Shown: piece after piece, positions 41,823 through 50,407 of the stretch
How the letters are laid out: each line of letters opens with the position of its first letter
How positions within the stretch are numbered: the stretch's first letter is position 1
Assembly: GCF_004122105.1 (NCBI RefSeq)
Contig: NZ_SBKN01000006.1
Coordinates: forward strand, 1-64,000
Length of the DNA stretch: 64,000 nt
Direction: 5' to 3'
Source of the DNA: Flavobacterium stagni
Lineage (GTDB): Bacteria > Bacteroidota > Bacteroidia > Flavobacteriales > Flavobacteriaceae
Made by a program: the position numbers and the translations under genes
The notes under the pieces: model-generated
Seen by the model: only the letters and a program-made list of their open reading frames with translations
Told to the model about the DNA's origin: nothing
Databases searched by the model: none

Positions 41823-42788
41823 TTGATAACGAAAGAAGCCATCCTTACTAGCGCAAAACGGACACTTTTATCTGAAAGTGCATCCATCGCGAAACTGACT
41901 GATTTTATTGACGATACCTTTGCCACGATAGCCGAACTCATCTACCAATCCAACGGACGATTGGTGGTGACTGGAATTGGGAAAAGTGCCATAATTGCAC
42001 AAAAAATAGTAGCCACTTTAAATTCAACCGGTACACCCGCTTTATTTTTACATGCTTCGGAAGCGATTCATGGCGATTTAGGCATGGTGCAACCGGGCGA
42101 TCCCATCATTTGCATTTCTAAAAGTGGCAACAGTCCAGAAATCAAAGTTTTGGCTCCACTATTAAAACGCAATGGCAATACATTAATTGGCATGACGGGT
42201 AATCCCGAATCGTATTTAGGAAAAGAGTCGCATTACATTCTCAATACGTGGGTGGCCGCTGAATCCGATCCGAATAATTTGGCGCCAACCAATAGTACGA
42301 CAGCACAATTGGCGATGGGAGATGCTTTGGCTGTTTGTTTGATTGAAATGCGGAATTTTTCTGCCGAAGATTTTGCTATGTACCATCCCGGTGGTGCTTT
42401 GGGTAAAAAATTATTATTGAAAGTCAACGACCTACTTGAGGCGAGTCGCCGACCTGAAGTTCGACCCGACACCAGCATCAAAAACGTCATTGTTTCCATC
42501 TCGGAAGGACGTCTTGGCGTAACAACTGTGGTTGAAAATCAAAAAGTTGTAGGCATTATCACCGACGGGGATATTCGAAGAATGTTGAATAAAACAGAAA
42601 CAATCACCGGATTGACAGCACAAGACATCATGTCGGTCAACCCTAAACATATTCAATCTGACACTTTGGTTGTGGATGCCTTAAATACAATGGAAAATTA
42701 CGCCATTACCCAATTGATTGTTGTGGATGAAGGCGAATACAAAGGCGTAATCCATTTGCATGACATTTTAAAAGAAGGAGTCGTATAA
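41823..42788 (+). CDS. kdsD: Arabinose-5-phosphate isomerase (KdsD/KpsF family)
   Basis: 321 residues. An SIS domain (about 30-170, with GIGKSAIIAQK and HGDLGMV) is followed by two CBS domains (about 205-320). It converts ribulose-5-P to arabinose-5-P for Kdo, a core sugar of LPS. The start TTG at 41823 gives the expected ITKEAILTSAK N-terminus, and no ATG exists upstream before the stop at 41811. The stop overlaps the tatC ATG (TAATG), so the two are translationally coupled. Confidence 0.92.
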   Translation: MITKEAILTSAKRTLLSESASIAKLTDFIDDTFATIAELIYQSNGRLVVTGIGKSAIIAQKIVATLNSTGTPALFLHASEAIHGDLGMVQPGDPIICISKSGNSPEIKVLAPLLKRNGNTLIGMTGNPESYLGKESHYILNTWVAAESDPNNLAPTNSTTAQLAMGDALAVCLIEMRNFSAEDFAMYHPGGALGKKLLLKVNDLLEASRRPEVRPDTSIKNVIVSISEGRLGVTTVVENQKVVGIITDGDIRRMLNKTETITGLTAQDIMSVNPKHIQSDTLVVDALNTMENYAITQLIVVDEGEYKGVIHLHDILKEGVV

Positions 42789-43594
42789 TGGCATCAAAAG
42801 CAAAAAAAGACATGTCCTTCATGGAACATTTGGAGGAGTTGCGTTGGGTTTTGGTGCGGAGTACCTTGGCCGTTATTATCATGGCCATAGTAGTGTACTT
42901 CTTTGAAGATTTTGTATTTGACACATTAATCTTCGGACCTACAGACCCCAACTTTATCACCTACCGATTATTTTGTGAAGCCTCGCATTATGTGGGATTT
43001 GCAGAAAGTATTTGTATCACCGAACTCAATTTTGTGATTCAAAATACAGTCATGGAAGGGCAGGTCAATGTTTTTATATGGATCTGTATTACGGCCGGTT
43101 TTATCTTGGCTTTCCCCTATATTTTACTGCAGTTTTGGAATTTTATTGCACCTGCTTTGTATGAAAAAGAACGCAAAAACGTAAAAGTTTTCATTTTCGT
43201 TTCTTCACTACTTTTCTTCATTGGTGTCTTATTTGGTTATTTTGTGATTGTTCCAATGACTCTTAACTTTTTAGCCACCTTTTCAATTAGTGATGTGGTC
43301 AAAAACGAGTTCAATTTGGAATCCTACATCAGTATGATTAAGACCTCCGTGATTGTGAGCGGATTGTTTTTTGAATTGCCTGTCATTATCTATTTCCTAA
43401 CCAAATTAGGAATTGTTACTGCTGGATTCTTGCGGAAATACCGAAAGTATGCGATTGTTATCGTATTAATTATAGCGGCTATTGTCACGCCACCCGATGT
43501 GGTGAGTCAAGTGACTGTAGCTATCCCAATGTTATTAGTATTTGAAGCCAGTGTAATCATTGCGGCTTTGGTTGAAAAAAGGAAAAAAGCATGA
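42788..43594 (+). CDS. tatC: Sec-independent protein translocase TatC
   Basis: 268 residues, six membrane spans. The N-terminal FMEHLEELRW signature receives twin-arginine signal peptides. The first periplasmic loop is longer than in E. coli (about residues 42-90), which I recall as usual for Bacteroidota. It moves folded proteins across the inner membrane with TatA. No tatA gene lies beside it here. Coupled to kdsD by a one-base overlap and to the next gene by a four-base overlap. Confidence 0.94.
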   Translation: MASKAKKDMSFMEHLEELRWVLVRSTLAVIIMAIVVYFFEDFVFDTLIFGPTDPNFITYRLFCEASHYVGFAESICITELNFVIQNTVMEGQVNVFIWICITAGFILAFPYILLQFWNFIAPALYEKERKNVKVFIFVSSLLFFIGVLFGYFVIVPMTLNFLATFSISDVVKNEFNLESYISMIKTSVIVSGLFFELPVIIYFLTKLGIVTAGFLRKYRKYAIVIVLIIAAIVTPPDVVSQVTVAIPMLLVFEASVIIAALVEKRKKA

Positions 43595-43941
43595 GTAATT
43601 TAGTCGAAGAATTCAACGATTACCGTTCACGCATGAACGAAAAATTATTGGCCGATAACAATTTGGTCATTAAACGAATCTTTAATTTAGACACCAACGC
43701 CTACAGTGCGGGTGCTTTGGATGTGAAAACCAAAGAACTTTTGGGACTTGTTGCTTCAGCGGTTTTGCGTTGTGACGATTGCATCAAATACCATTTGGAA
43801 ACTTCATACAAAGAAGGTATCACGCGGGAAGAAATGATGGAAGCCATGGGTATTGCTACTTTAGTGGGCGGAACCATTGTCATTCCGCATTTGCGAAGAG
43901 CTTACGAGTTTTGGGAAGCGCTTGAAGAAACGGGAAAATAA
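43591..43941 (+). CDS. Carboxymuconolactone decarboxylase-family (AhpD-like) protein
   Basis: 116 residues. It has the AhpD-type site C-x2-C-x3-H (Cys61, Cys64, His68 in RCDDCIKYH), preceded by the Glu-containing KTKELLGL helix. Such proteins act as thiol-disulfide peroxidases or reductants. The four-base overlap with tatC (ATGA) indicates co-translation. A role linked to redox quality control of exported proteins is only an inference. Confidence 0.85.
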   Translation: MSNLVEEFNDYRSRMNEKLLADNNLVIKRIFNLDTNAYSAGALDVKTKELLGLVASAVLRCDDCIKYHLETSYKEGITREEMMEAMGIATLVGGTIVIPHLRRAYEFWEALEETGK

Positions 43942-44011
43942 TCATTTAACAGCGTATTGGCAGTTATGCATTGAAAAAATGTAGTATTTTGCCTCTCAAA
44001 CTGAACGTACC

Positions 44012-44752
44012 ATGAAATTACGTGCCGATCATTTAATCAAAACCTATAAAAAAAGAACCGTTGTAAAGGGCATTTCTGTGGAAGTGAACCAAGGAGAAAT
44101 TGTGGGCTTACTGGGTCCGAATGGCGCCGGAAAAACTACCTCGTTCTACATGATTGTGGGATTGGTCAAACCCAATTCGGGGAATATCTATTTGGATGAT
44201 TTGAACATCACGGATTATCCCATGTACAAACGCGCCCAACACGGAATTGGGTATTTGGCACAAGAAGCGTCTGTTTTTCGTAAGTTAAGTGTGGAAGATA
44301 ACATCATGAGTGTACTTCAATTGACCAATTTAACCAAAGAACAACAGGAAGCCAAAATGGAGAGCTTGTTGGACGAATTCAGTTTGCAGCACATCCGCAC
44401 CAACCGAGGCGACTTGCTTTCGGGAGGAGAACGCCGACGTACGGAGATTGCACGTGCACTGGCAACCGATCCGAAATTTATTTTGTTGGACGAACCTTTT
44501 GCCGGTGTTGACCCGGTTGCCGTGGAAGACATTCAGCGCATTGTAGCGCAATTGCGCAATAAAAATATTGGGATTTTAATCACCGACCATAACGTACAAG
44601 AAACCTTGGCGATTACCGACAAAACCTATTTGATGTTTGAAGGCGGGATTTTGAAAGCAGGTATTCCCGAGGAATTGGCGGCTGATGAAATGGTTCGAAA
44701 AGTGTACCTGGGACAAAACTTCGAACTTCGTAAAAAGAAATTGGAATTTTAA
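44012..44752 (+). CDS. lptB: LPS export ABC transporter ATP-binding protein
   Basis: 246 residues. Walker A GPNGAGKT is at 35-42, Q-loop in LAQEASVFRKL, signature LSGGERRR, and Walker B ILLDEPFAGVDP. The Q-E-x-S-V-F-R-K-L motif is typical of LptB. It powers LPS extraction together with LptF/LptG; an LptF/G-like gene is in this window at 21865-22947. It starts 70 bases after the AhpD-like gene, with a weak TA-rich box upstream, so it may also have its own promoter. Confidence 0.95.
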   Translation: MKLRADHLIKTYKKRTVVKGISVEVNQGEIVGLLGPNGAGKTTSFYMIVGLVKPNSGNIYLDDLNITDYPMYKRAQHGIGYLAQEASVFRKLSVEDNIMSVLQLTNLTKEQQEAKMESLLDEFSLQHIRTNRGDLLSGGERRRTEIARALATDPKFILLDEPFAGVDPVAVEDIQRIVAQLRNKNIGILITDHNVQETLAITDKTYLMFEGGILKAGIPEELAADEMVRKVYLGQNFELRKKKLEF

Positions 44753-44775
44753 ATTCTCTCGAATATAGCAGTTTT

Positions 44776-44890
44776 GCGTGAAGGATTGCAGCAAGTACCC
44801 ACCGGACGTTAGGGAGGTGCGTACTGCGGAAAGCCTGACCCCGTTTATACATTAAAAAAAATATAGAGAATTACTAACGGGGGCACGCCC
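44776..44890 (-). repeat. Dispersed REP-like element, copy D
   Basis: 115 bases, beginning GCGTGAAGGATTG and ending GGGGGCACGCCC, with GGAAAGCCTGACCCCG in the middle. GTACCCACCGGACGTTAGGG is partly mirrored within it. An A-rich, variable stretch (about 44851-44870) interrupts the element near the GGGGGCACGCCC end. It lies just after lptB. Confidence 0.75.
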
Positions 44891-44903
44891 AAAATATTTT
44901 TAT

Positions 44904-45122
44904 ATGAAAAAATGGGATGACGCCACTTTAAAACGTTGGAAAGAAGACCCCAACAACTGGAAATGCGGTGGCTTATTTTACTACAACCCTGAGGATCCAC
45001 GCCTATTCCCGCCGAAACCGATAGAATGGATGGGGTGGACATTTAATTTTGCCAATCCGAAATCGGTGATTGCTTTTGTGGTGATTGTAGGAATTGTGCT
45101 CGGACTAATCGCTTTGATTTAA
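44904..45122 (+). CDS. DUF5808-like small membrane-anchored protein
   Basis: 72 residues. The pattern GGLFYYNPEDPRLFPP...GWTFNFANP resembles the DUF5808 short motif, followed by one C-terminal membrane span (about 54-72). Function unknown. Its stop at 45120-45122 directly abuts the stop of the convergent lysozyme gene. It starts 14 bases after the REP-like element. Confidence 0.65.
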   Translation: MKKWDDATLKRWKEDPNNWKCGGLFYYNPEDPRLFPPKPIEWMGWTFNFANPKSVIAFVVIVGIVLGLIALI

Positions 45123-45947
45123 TTAATTTTTGGTGAGATACCCCAACATTTTCGGTGTTCCGTTGTAGAGATTGACATCGACTTTTTCTGGGATTCCGTT
45201 GACCAATCCTTTTTCTGAAAACTGCCAAAACAGCCAATCCGATTGCATTTCTTCGGCAAAGAAATTGTAATTCGCGACCCAAAAAGTGTAGGCCGAAAAT
45301 TCTTCTTTTAAAAAATCTTCGTAATATTTTTGACCCGAATACAGTATGGGTTTGACCCCGTAATGCTTTTCCACGGCATCGAGCCATTTTTGCAATCCAA
45401 CTTTCAATCGCGTCATGGATTGGTTGGAGGGAAGTTGTTCAATATCCAAAACAGGAGGCAAATCCCCAGCTTTTAAGTGCACCGTTTTAATAAAGCGTTT
45501 TGCTTGTTCCAGCGAATTTTCATCGGGGCGGTAATAATGATAGGCACCGCGAATAAACTTTTTGGCTCCTTTCCAGTTGGCATCAAATCGGTTATCCTCG
45601 CGGTCGTTGCCACAGGTTGCGCGAACAAACACAAAACGAATGGGTCGGCTTTCAATCGAATCCACCGCTTCCCAATCGATTTCCCCTTGGTATTCGGACA
45701 CATCGATGCCCGCGGATAAGTTGGGGTGGTTTTGAAAAATCTGGTAAATACGAGCTTGCGCGACTTTATCTTCTTTGAGTGTGTGGCGGGATTTGAAACT
45801 AAAATAGTAAAGAATGGCATTTTTATAATGCACGGCAGTCGCTAAAATCACGAGACTGATTACGCCAATCAACAAGAGTTTTCCCCATGAAAATCGGGTA
45901 GCTGTTTTGCGTTTTGGGGAAACTTTTTTACGGGCTCGGGTCGCCAT
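45123..45947 (-). CDS. Glycoside hydrolase family 25 (lysozyme-like), membrane anchored
   Basis: 274 residues. A basic N-terminus and one membrane span (about 22-40) place the enzyme domain in the periplasm. The GH25 fold is read from GIDVSEYQG (Asp82), then VLDIEQL with the catalytic pair Asp168/Glu170, and FWQFS near the end. It should cut the MurNAc-GlcNAc bond of peptidoglycan. Follows pssA by 13 bases on the same strand, so it is probably expressed from the pssA promoter. Confidence 0.88.
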   Translation of the reverse strand: MATRARKKVSPKRKTATRFSWGKLLLIGVISLVILATAVHYKNAILYYFSFKSRHTLKEDKVAQARIYQIFQNHPNLSAGIDVSEYQGEIDWEAVDSIESRPIRFVFVRATCGNDREDNRFDANWKGAKKFIRGAYHYYRPDENSLEQAKRFIKTVHLKAGDLPPVLDIEQLPSNQSMTRLKVGLQKWLDAVEKHYGVKPILYSGQKYYEDFLKEEFSAYTFWVANYNFFAEEMQSDWLFWQFSEKGLVNGIPEKVDVNLYNGTPKMLGYLTKN

Positions 45948-45960
45948 GCAAGAGGTGTTT

Positions 45961-46680
45961 TTAAGCTAACTCTTTTTTTGAAAAAATAGTATTCAATACT
46001 GAAAGTAACACGTAAGACACGATGATCAAGGGTACGGCAACGACTTTTAACAAGACAATTAAGGCTACTGAAAAGAACACAAATCCGATTTGGAGTTTGT
46101 ATTTGGCTACGCTAAAATTTTTGATTTTTAGGGAAAACAACGGAATTTCAGCATTCATTACGAAAGCACTCAGCACCGTAATGGACAACAACACATATTT
46201 ATTGACCAACAAATCGCCCCAAAATGTATCACCTTGGTACTGCAACACTAAAGGCAAACTCATGATAAACAAGGTATTGGCTGGTGTTGGTAATCCGATA
46301 AACGAATCGCTTTGACGGGTATCGATATTGAAATTGGCCAAGCGATAACAAGCGCCAAGTGTGATGATAAAACCGAGATACGGTAAGTAATCGGCTAACG
46401 GCATGTGAAAGGTCATTCCGCTCAACAAATACACCATGGTATAACCGGGTGCGACACCGCTAGTGACCATATCAGCGAGGGAATCGAGTTGCACACCCAA
46501 CGGACCAGCTACGCCAAATTTCCGAGCGAAAAATCCGTCGAAAAAGTCGAAAAAGATACCGAGGCATACAAAATAAAAGGCATATTCAAAATTGAAATCA
46601 GACACCAAAACGATGGCAATACAACCGCAGAAAAGGTTTAACAGTGTGAGTAAATTCGGAATATGCTTTTTCACCGACAT
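45961..46680 (-). CDS. pssA: CDP-diacylglycerol--serine O-phosphatidyltransferase
   Basis: 239 residues with about seven membrane spans. It joins CDP-diacylglycerol and serine to phosphatidylserine, precursor of phosphatidylethanolamine. The CDP-alcohol motif D-x2-D-G-x2-A-R-x8-G-x3-D-x3-D fits exactly (Asp45, Asp48, Gly49, Ala52, Arg53, Gly62, Asp66, Asp70). The ATG at 46680 is chosen because a promoter lies directly upstream; a longer frame to 46731 would run through it. Confidence 0.94.
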   Translation of the reverse strand: MSVKKHIPNLLTLLNLFCGCIAIVLVSDFNFEYAFYFVCLGIFFDFFDGFFARKFGVAGPLGVQLDSLADMVTSGVAPGYTMVYLLSGMTFHMPLADYLPYLGFIITLGACYRLANFNIDTRQSDSFIGLPTPANTLFIMSLPLVLQYQGDTFWGDLLVNKYVLLSITVLSAFVMNAEIPLFSLKIKNFSVAKYKLQIGFVFFSVALIVLLKVVAVPLIIVSYVLLSVLNTIFSKKELA

Positions 46681-46698
46681 GAAATTAAATTTAAAACA

Positions 46699-46728
46699 CA
46701 AAGGTAGTACAATAAGTGAATGTACAAA
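46699..46728 (-). promoter_or_regulatory. pssA promoter
   Basis: On the minus strand TTTG (46728-46725), 18 bases, then TACCTTTG (46706-46699), a strong Bacteroidota promoter 18 bases before the ATG at 46680. It decides the gene start. Confidence 0.75.
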
Positions 46729-46762
46729 CACGTTTAGAAACAGAGTTTTCGACAGCCTTGTG

Positions 46763-46793
46763 CTTGGATTACCCTCCTAAATTGCTATTTTTG
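46763..46793 (+). promoter_or_regulatory. Promoter of the PorV/PorQ-like gene
   Basis: CTTG (46763-46766), 19 bases, then TATTTTTG (46786-46793). It lies only 8-14 bases ahead of the proposed TTG starts (46802, 46808), so the leader is very short. Confidence 0.65.
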
Positions 46794-46807
46794 AAAAAAA
46801 ATTGACC

Positions 46808-47875
46808 TTGAAAAAAGTATTGCTATTCCTACTTTTGTTGCCGACAGCATTTCTTTCGGCGCAATCGGTGCGCAAGTATTCCAATGAATTCATGAACATT
46901 GGTGTCGATGCGGCTGCTTTTGGTATGGCCAATGCGATGGTCGCACAAACCCAAGATGTCAATTCGGTGTATTGGAATCCGGCAGGATTAGTGCATTTAG
47001 AAGACGGACAAGCGTCGTTTATGCACGCGAATTATTTTGCCAACATTGCTCAATATGACTTTGCGGCCTATGCCCAACCGATTGATACGGAAAGTGCTTG
47101 GGGAATCTCGATGATGCGATTTGGGGTAGACGACATTCTTAATACAACCCAATTAATTGATAGCGAAGGCAATATTGATTACAACCGCATCAGTAAATTT
47201 TCAACGGCAGATTATGCACTGACTCTTTCATACGGTCGTAAGTTAAAAATCCCCGGATTTCAATACGGTGTAAATGCCAAAGTCATTCGAAGAATCATTG
47301 GTAATTTTGCCAATTCTTGGGGTTTTGGATTTGACGCCGGTTTGCAATGGGATCGCGATAATTGGAATTTCGGGTTGATGGTACGGGACATTACCACTAC
47401 GTATAATGTTTGGGCGATTAACGAAGAAGAATACAACAAAATCAAAGGAGCAGTTGCGGGTCAGAATCAAGATTTACCTGAAAGTACGGAAATCACAGCT
47501 CCCAAAGCCCAGTTTGGCGTTTCTCGAGAATTTGATTTGCATAACGAAACCTACTTGCGCGTTTCGGGTAATTTGAATATGCAGTTTACCAAAACGAATG
47601 ATTTGTTGGCGACAGACATAGTGAGTATTGATCCGGCGCTTGGCGCGGAATATAATTATACCGACTTGATTTTTGTTCGTGCAGGTTTAGGCAATTTCCA
47701 AAATGTTACCCAAATTGACGGCAGTAAAAAAATTGGTTTTCAACCCAACATTGGTATTGGTTTCAAATACAAAGGCATCCAGGTGGATTATGCGTTGACC
47801 GATTTAGGCGACCAAAGTGCGGCGTTGTATTCCAATATATTTTCTGTAAAAGTTGACTTTAGTATCTTCCGATAA
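46808..47875 (+). CDS. PorV/PorQ-family outer-membrane protein
   Basis: 355 residues, start TTG at 46808 giving the signal peptide KKVLLFLLLLPTAFLSAQ; an in-frame TTG at 46802 is also possible. A predicted beta-barrel follows, with FMNIGVDAAAFGMANA and WNPAGLVHLE typical of the family. It is neither the standard PorV nor PorQ as I remember them, but a third flavobacterial relative. The family members include type IX secretion outer-membrane components and FadL-like barrels. It is followed after one base by the DUF4105 gene, so they are probably coupled. Confidence 0.85.
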   Translation: MKKVLLFLLLLPTAFLSAQSVRKYSNEFMNIGVDAAAFGMANAMVAQTQDVNSVYWNPAGLVHLEDGQASFMHANYFANIAQYDFAAYAQPIDTESAWGISMMRFGVDDILNTTQLIDSEGNIDYNRISKFSTADYALTLSYGRKLKIPGFQYGVNAKVIRRIIGNFANSWGFGFDAGLQWDRDNWNFGLMVRDITTTYNVWAINEEEYNKIKGAVAGQNQDLPESTEITAPKAQFGVSREFDLHNETYLRVSGNLNMQFTKTNDLLATDIVSIDPALGAEYNYTDLIFVRAGLGNFQNVTQIDGSKKIGFQPNIGIGFKYKGIQVDYALTDLGDQSAALYSNIFSVKVDFSIFR

Positions 47876-47876
47876 T

Positions 47877-48989
47877 ATGGTAAAAAAACTACTCTTCCTC
47901 CTTTTCCCTATTCTTTGTTGGTCACAAATGACACCGCTTTCGGAACAGGCCAAAGTGAGTATTTTAACGTGTGGTCGTGGGGACGAATTGTATACTACTT
48001 TCGGTCATACGGCGATTCGAGTACAAGATACTATCAATCAATTAGACATTGTGTACAACTATGGCATGTTTGATTTTAGTACGCCCAATTTTTACGCCAA
48101 GTTTGTCAAAGGGGATTTGCAATATTTCGTGGCCGCATGTTCGTTCCCCGATTTTTTAATGGAATACCAAATGACGGAACGGGAAGTTATCGAACAAACA
48201 TTGGCACTCCCCCAACCCAAAGTGCAAGAACTGTTTGAAACATTGAACGCCTCATTGTACTCTGAAGATCGGTATTATACTTATAAATTCATTGACCGAA
48301 ATTGCACAACGATGGTCTATGAAAAAATCAATGCCATCCTAGGGAAACCGCTCTTAAAAAAGGTAGACGACACTTCGATTTCCTACCGCCAATTGTTGTA
48401 TCCGTATTTTGACAATCATTTTTATTTCAAATTGGGCATCAACATCATTTTTGGAGCAAAAACCGATGCCAAAGCGGAGAAGATGTTTTTACCCATTGAA
48501 TTGCTCCACAGTTTGAACCAAACCCAATGGCAGGGAAAATCCTTAGTGGCGGCCCAAAAAACATGGGTAAAAGGGCAACCATTACCTATGGTCAGTTCAT
48601 TTTTCAATAGTATTTGGTTGGTAGTAGTGGTGTTATTGTTGATTGCTTTATCACGGAAAAGCTATGTGTACAATGCCTATTGGATCGTGAGTGGATTGTT
48701 AGGTACTTTTTTGTGTATTGTAGGCTTGTATTCCCAACATGAAGAAGTATTGTGGAACTACAATGCGTTATTGTTTAATCCGTTATTTCTTCTTTTACCT
48801 TTTATTAAAAAAGGAGCTTTACGTAGTAAACTGATAATTGCCGGATTGGTTTCTTTATTGCTTTATGGCGCTTTTATGTTTAACAAGCCCCATTTATTGC
48901 TGATGCTGCCATTCATTGGCACACACTTGTTTATGTTGCGCTTTATGATTCGCAACGAACGCAATCAATTATTGTCCTCTGTAGAATAA
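47877..48989 (+). CDS. DUF4105 (Lnb-like) exported membrane protein
   Basis: 370 residues. A signal peptide (MVKKLLFLLFPILCWSQ) is followed by the DUF4105 domain (about 20-245), including TCGRGDELYTTFGHTAI and RNCTTMVYEK with a conserved Cys and His. Three or four membrane spans then form the C-terminal third. The same domain occurs at the start of a bacterial lacto-N-biosidase, but function here is unknown. Probably co-expressed with the PorV/PorQ-like gene. It overlaps the convergent sugar transferase gene by 21 bases. Confidence 0.8.
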   Translation: MVKKLLFLLFPILCWSQMTPLSEQAKVSILTCGRGDELYTTFGHTAIRVQDTINQLDIVYNYGMFDFSTPNFYAKFVKGDLQYFVAACSFPDFLMEYQMTEREVIEQTLALPQPKVQELFETLNASLYSEDRYYTYKFIDRNCTTMVYEKINAILGKPLLKKVDDTSISYRQLLYPYFDNHFYFKLGINIIFGAKTDAKAEKMFLPIELLHSLNQTQWQGKSLVAAQKTWVKGQPLPMVSSFFNSIWLVVVVLLLIALSRKSYVYNAYWIVSGLLGTFLCIVGLYSQHEEVLWNYNALLFNPLFLLLPFIKKGALRSKLIIAGLVSLLLYGAFMFNKPHLLLMLPFIGTHLFMLRFMIRNERNQLLSSVE

Positions 48990-50363
48990 AACGGTACTCG
49001 CCGTTTTGATGACGATATTGATATCCATAAAAATACTACGGTGTTTGATGTAATACAAGTCGTATTGCAATTTCACCAAACTATCATCGATAGAATCGCC
49101 GTAGGTATAATTCACTTGAGCCCAACCGGTTAATCCGGGTTTTACCACATGACGGGTTTCATAAAACGGCATGTTTTCGGCAATTTGTTGGACAAAAACA
49201 GGGCGTTCTGGACGTGGACCAATAATGGCCATATCCCCCTTTAGAATATTAATAAACTGTGGAAATTCGTCCAAACGAGTTTTGCGCATGAACTTCCCAA
49301 ACAGGGTAATTCGTGTATCATTTGCTGTGGTAAAAACGGCACCATTGGCTTCCGCATTTTTTACCATGGTTCGAAATTTATAGATGCGGAAAACTTCTCC
49401 ATTCTTTCCTACACGATCTTGGGTATAAAATAGCGGCCCGCGGTTACCTATCAGATTTCCAAGCAAGATGATGGGAAAAAAAACGAATCCCAACATGAGT
49501 CCGAACACCGAAAACAAAACATCAAACAATCTTGAAAACAAAAGATACAAATGATTTTGATTGCTTCGACTGAAAGGAAAATAACGGTAAAAATCACGGG
49601 AAACGTATTGAACAGGAATCCGTTTCGTACTTTCTTCATACACTTGGGTATACTCCCGAATGGTAATTCCGTTTTCCAACATATGGATGAGTTGGTTGTA
49701 CAGATTTACTGTGATACCGTCAGTTTTTTGAGAGGCAATTACCAATTCTGAAATGGGATTACGGCGGACAAATTTTTCCAATTCATCAATGGGAATGGAA
49801 CGAATAGGACTTGACTTTTGACTGACATTCGCTGTGCCATCTGAATTAACAAAGGCGATAAATTTATAGTGAGGATCCGCATTTTCAATTCCCGACACCA
49901 ATTCTGTTAATTGATCTTGATCACAAACTAATATGGCTTTTTTGATAAAACGATGGGAGGCCAAAAAAGAAACATAAAAGAAGCGCCAAACCACTAAAGT
50001 GAAAAATAAAGTCAGAAAGAAAATAATGATTTGGATTCGATTGGAGGGTAATTCAGGAGTATAGATTGGGGTTAATAAATACACCAAAACCGTTGTAAAT
50101 GTGGTCAGTACAATACTTTTAGTAATTTGAAATTGATTACTCGCGACTTGTAGATTATACATTTCAAAAACTGATCCGAAAATATTGATATAAATACCTA
50201 ATACGACTACCCAATAAAGATTGTCCTCAGATAAGGTAAAGTATTTAAAATCAAAAATAGAACTCACACTGTACAGTGCCAGCAGCACTAACAATACATC
50301 AAAAAGGCGCAATAAAATCTTGCGTTCTGAAACCTCAAAATGTATTTTCTTGTTACTGTTCAT
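48969..50363 (-). CDS. Undecaprenyl-phosphate sugar phosphotransferase (initiating enzyme of the glycan locus)
   Basis: 464 residues from ATG 50363. Four N-terminal membrane spans and a soluble CoA-binding-like middle region precede a fifth span and the catalytic bacterial sugar transferase domain. This has KFRTMVKNAE, TRLDEFPQFINILKGDM and IGPRPERP. It loads the first sugar phosphate onto the lipid carrier, as WcaJ/WbaP do. Last gene of the long minus-strand sugar cluster in this window, 44 bases after the GT4 gene. The ATG at 50393 is less likely. Confidence 0.92.
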   Translation of the reverse strand: MNSNKKIHFEVSERKILLRLFDVLLVLLALYSVSSIFDFKYFTLSEDNLYWVVVLGIYINIFGSVFEMYNLQVASNQFQITKSIVLTTFTTVLVYLLTPIYTPELPSNRIQIIIFFLTLFFTLVVWRFFYVSFLASHRFIKKAILVCDQDQLTELVSGIENADPHYKFIAFVNSDGTANVSQKSSPIRSIPIDELEKFVRRNPISELVIASQKTDGITVNLYNQLIHMLENGITIREYTQVYEESTKRIPVQYVSRDFYRYFPFSRSNQNHLYLLFSRLFDVLFSVFGLMLGFVFFPIILLGNLIGNRGPLFYTQDRVGKNGEVFRIYKFRTMVKNAEANGAVFTTANDTRITLFGKFMRKTRLDEFPQFINILKGDMAIIGPRPERPVFVQQIAENMPFYETRHVVKPGLTGWAQVNYTYGDSIDDSLVKLQYDLYYIKHRSIFMDINIVIKTASTVLFYRGQ

Positions 50364-50407
50364 CGTCCTATCAAATCCGATGCAATTTAACAAAAATTAA
50401 GACACAA

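Noticed and set aside
46680..46731. Longer pssA reading frame starting at 46731
   Set aside because: A strong promoter at 46699-46728 lies inside the extra segment, so the ATG at 46680 is preferred.
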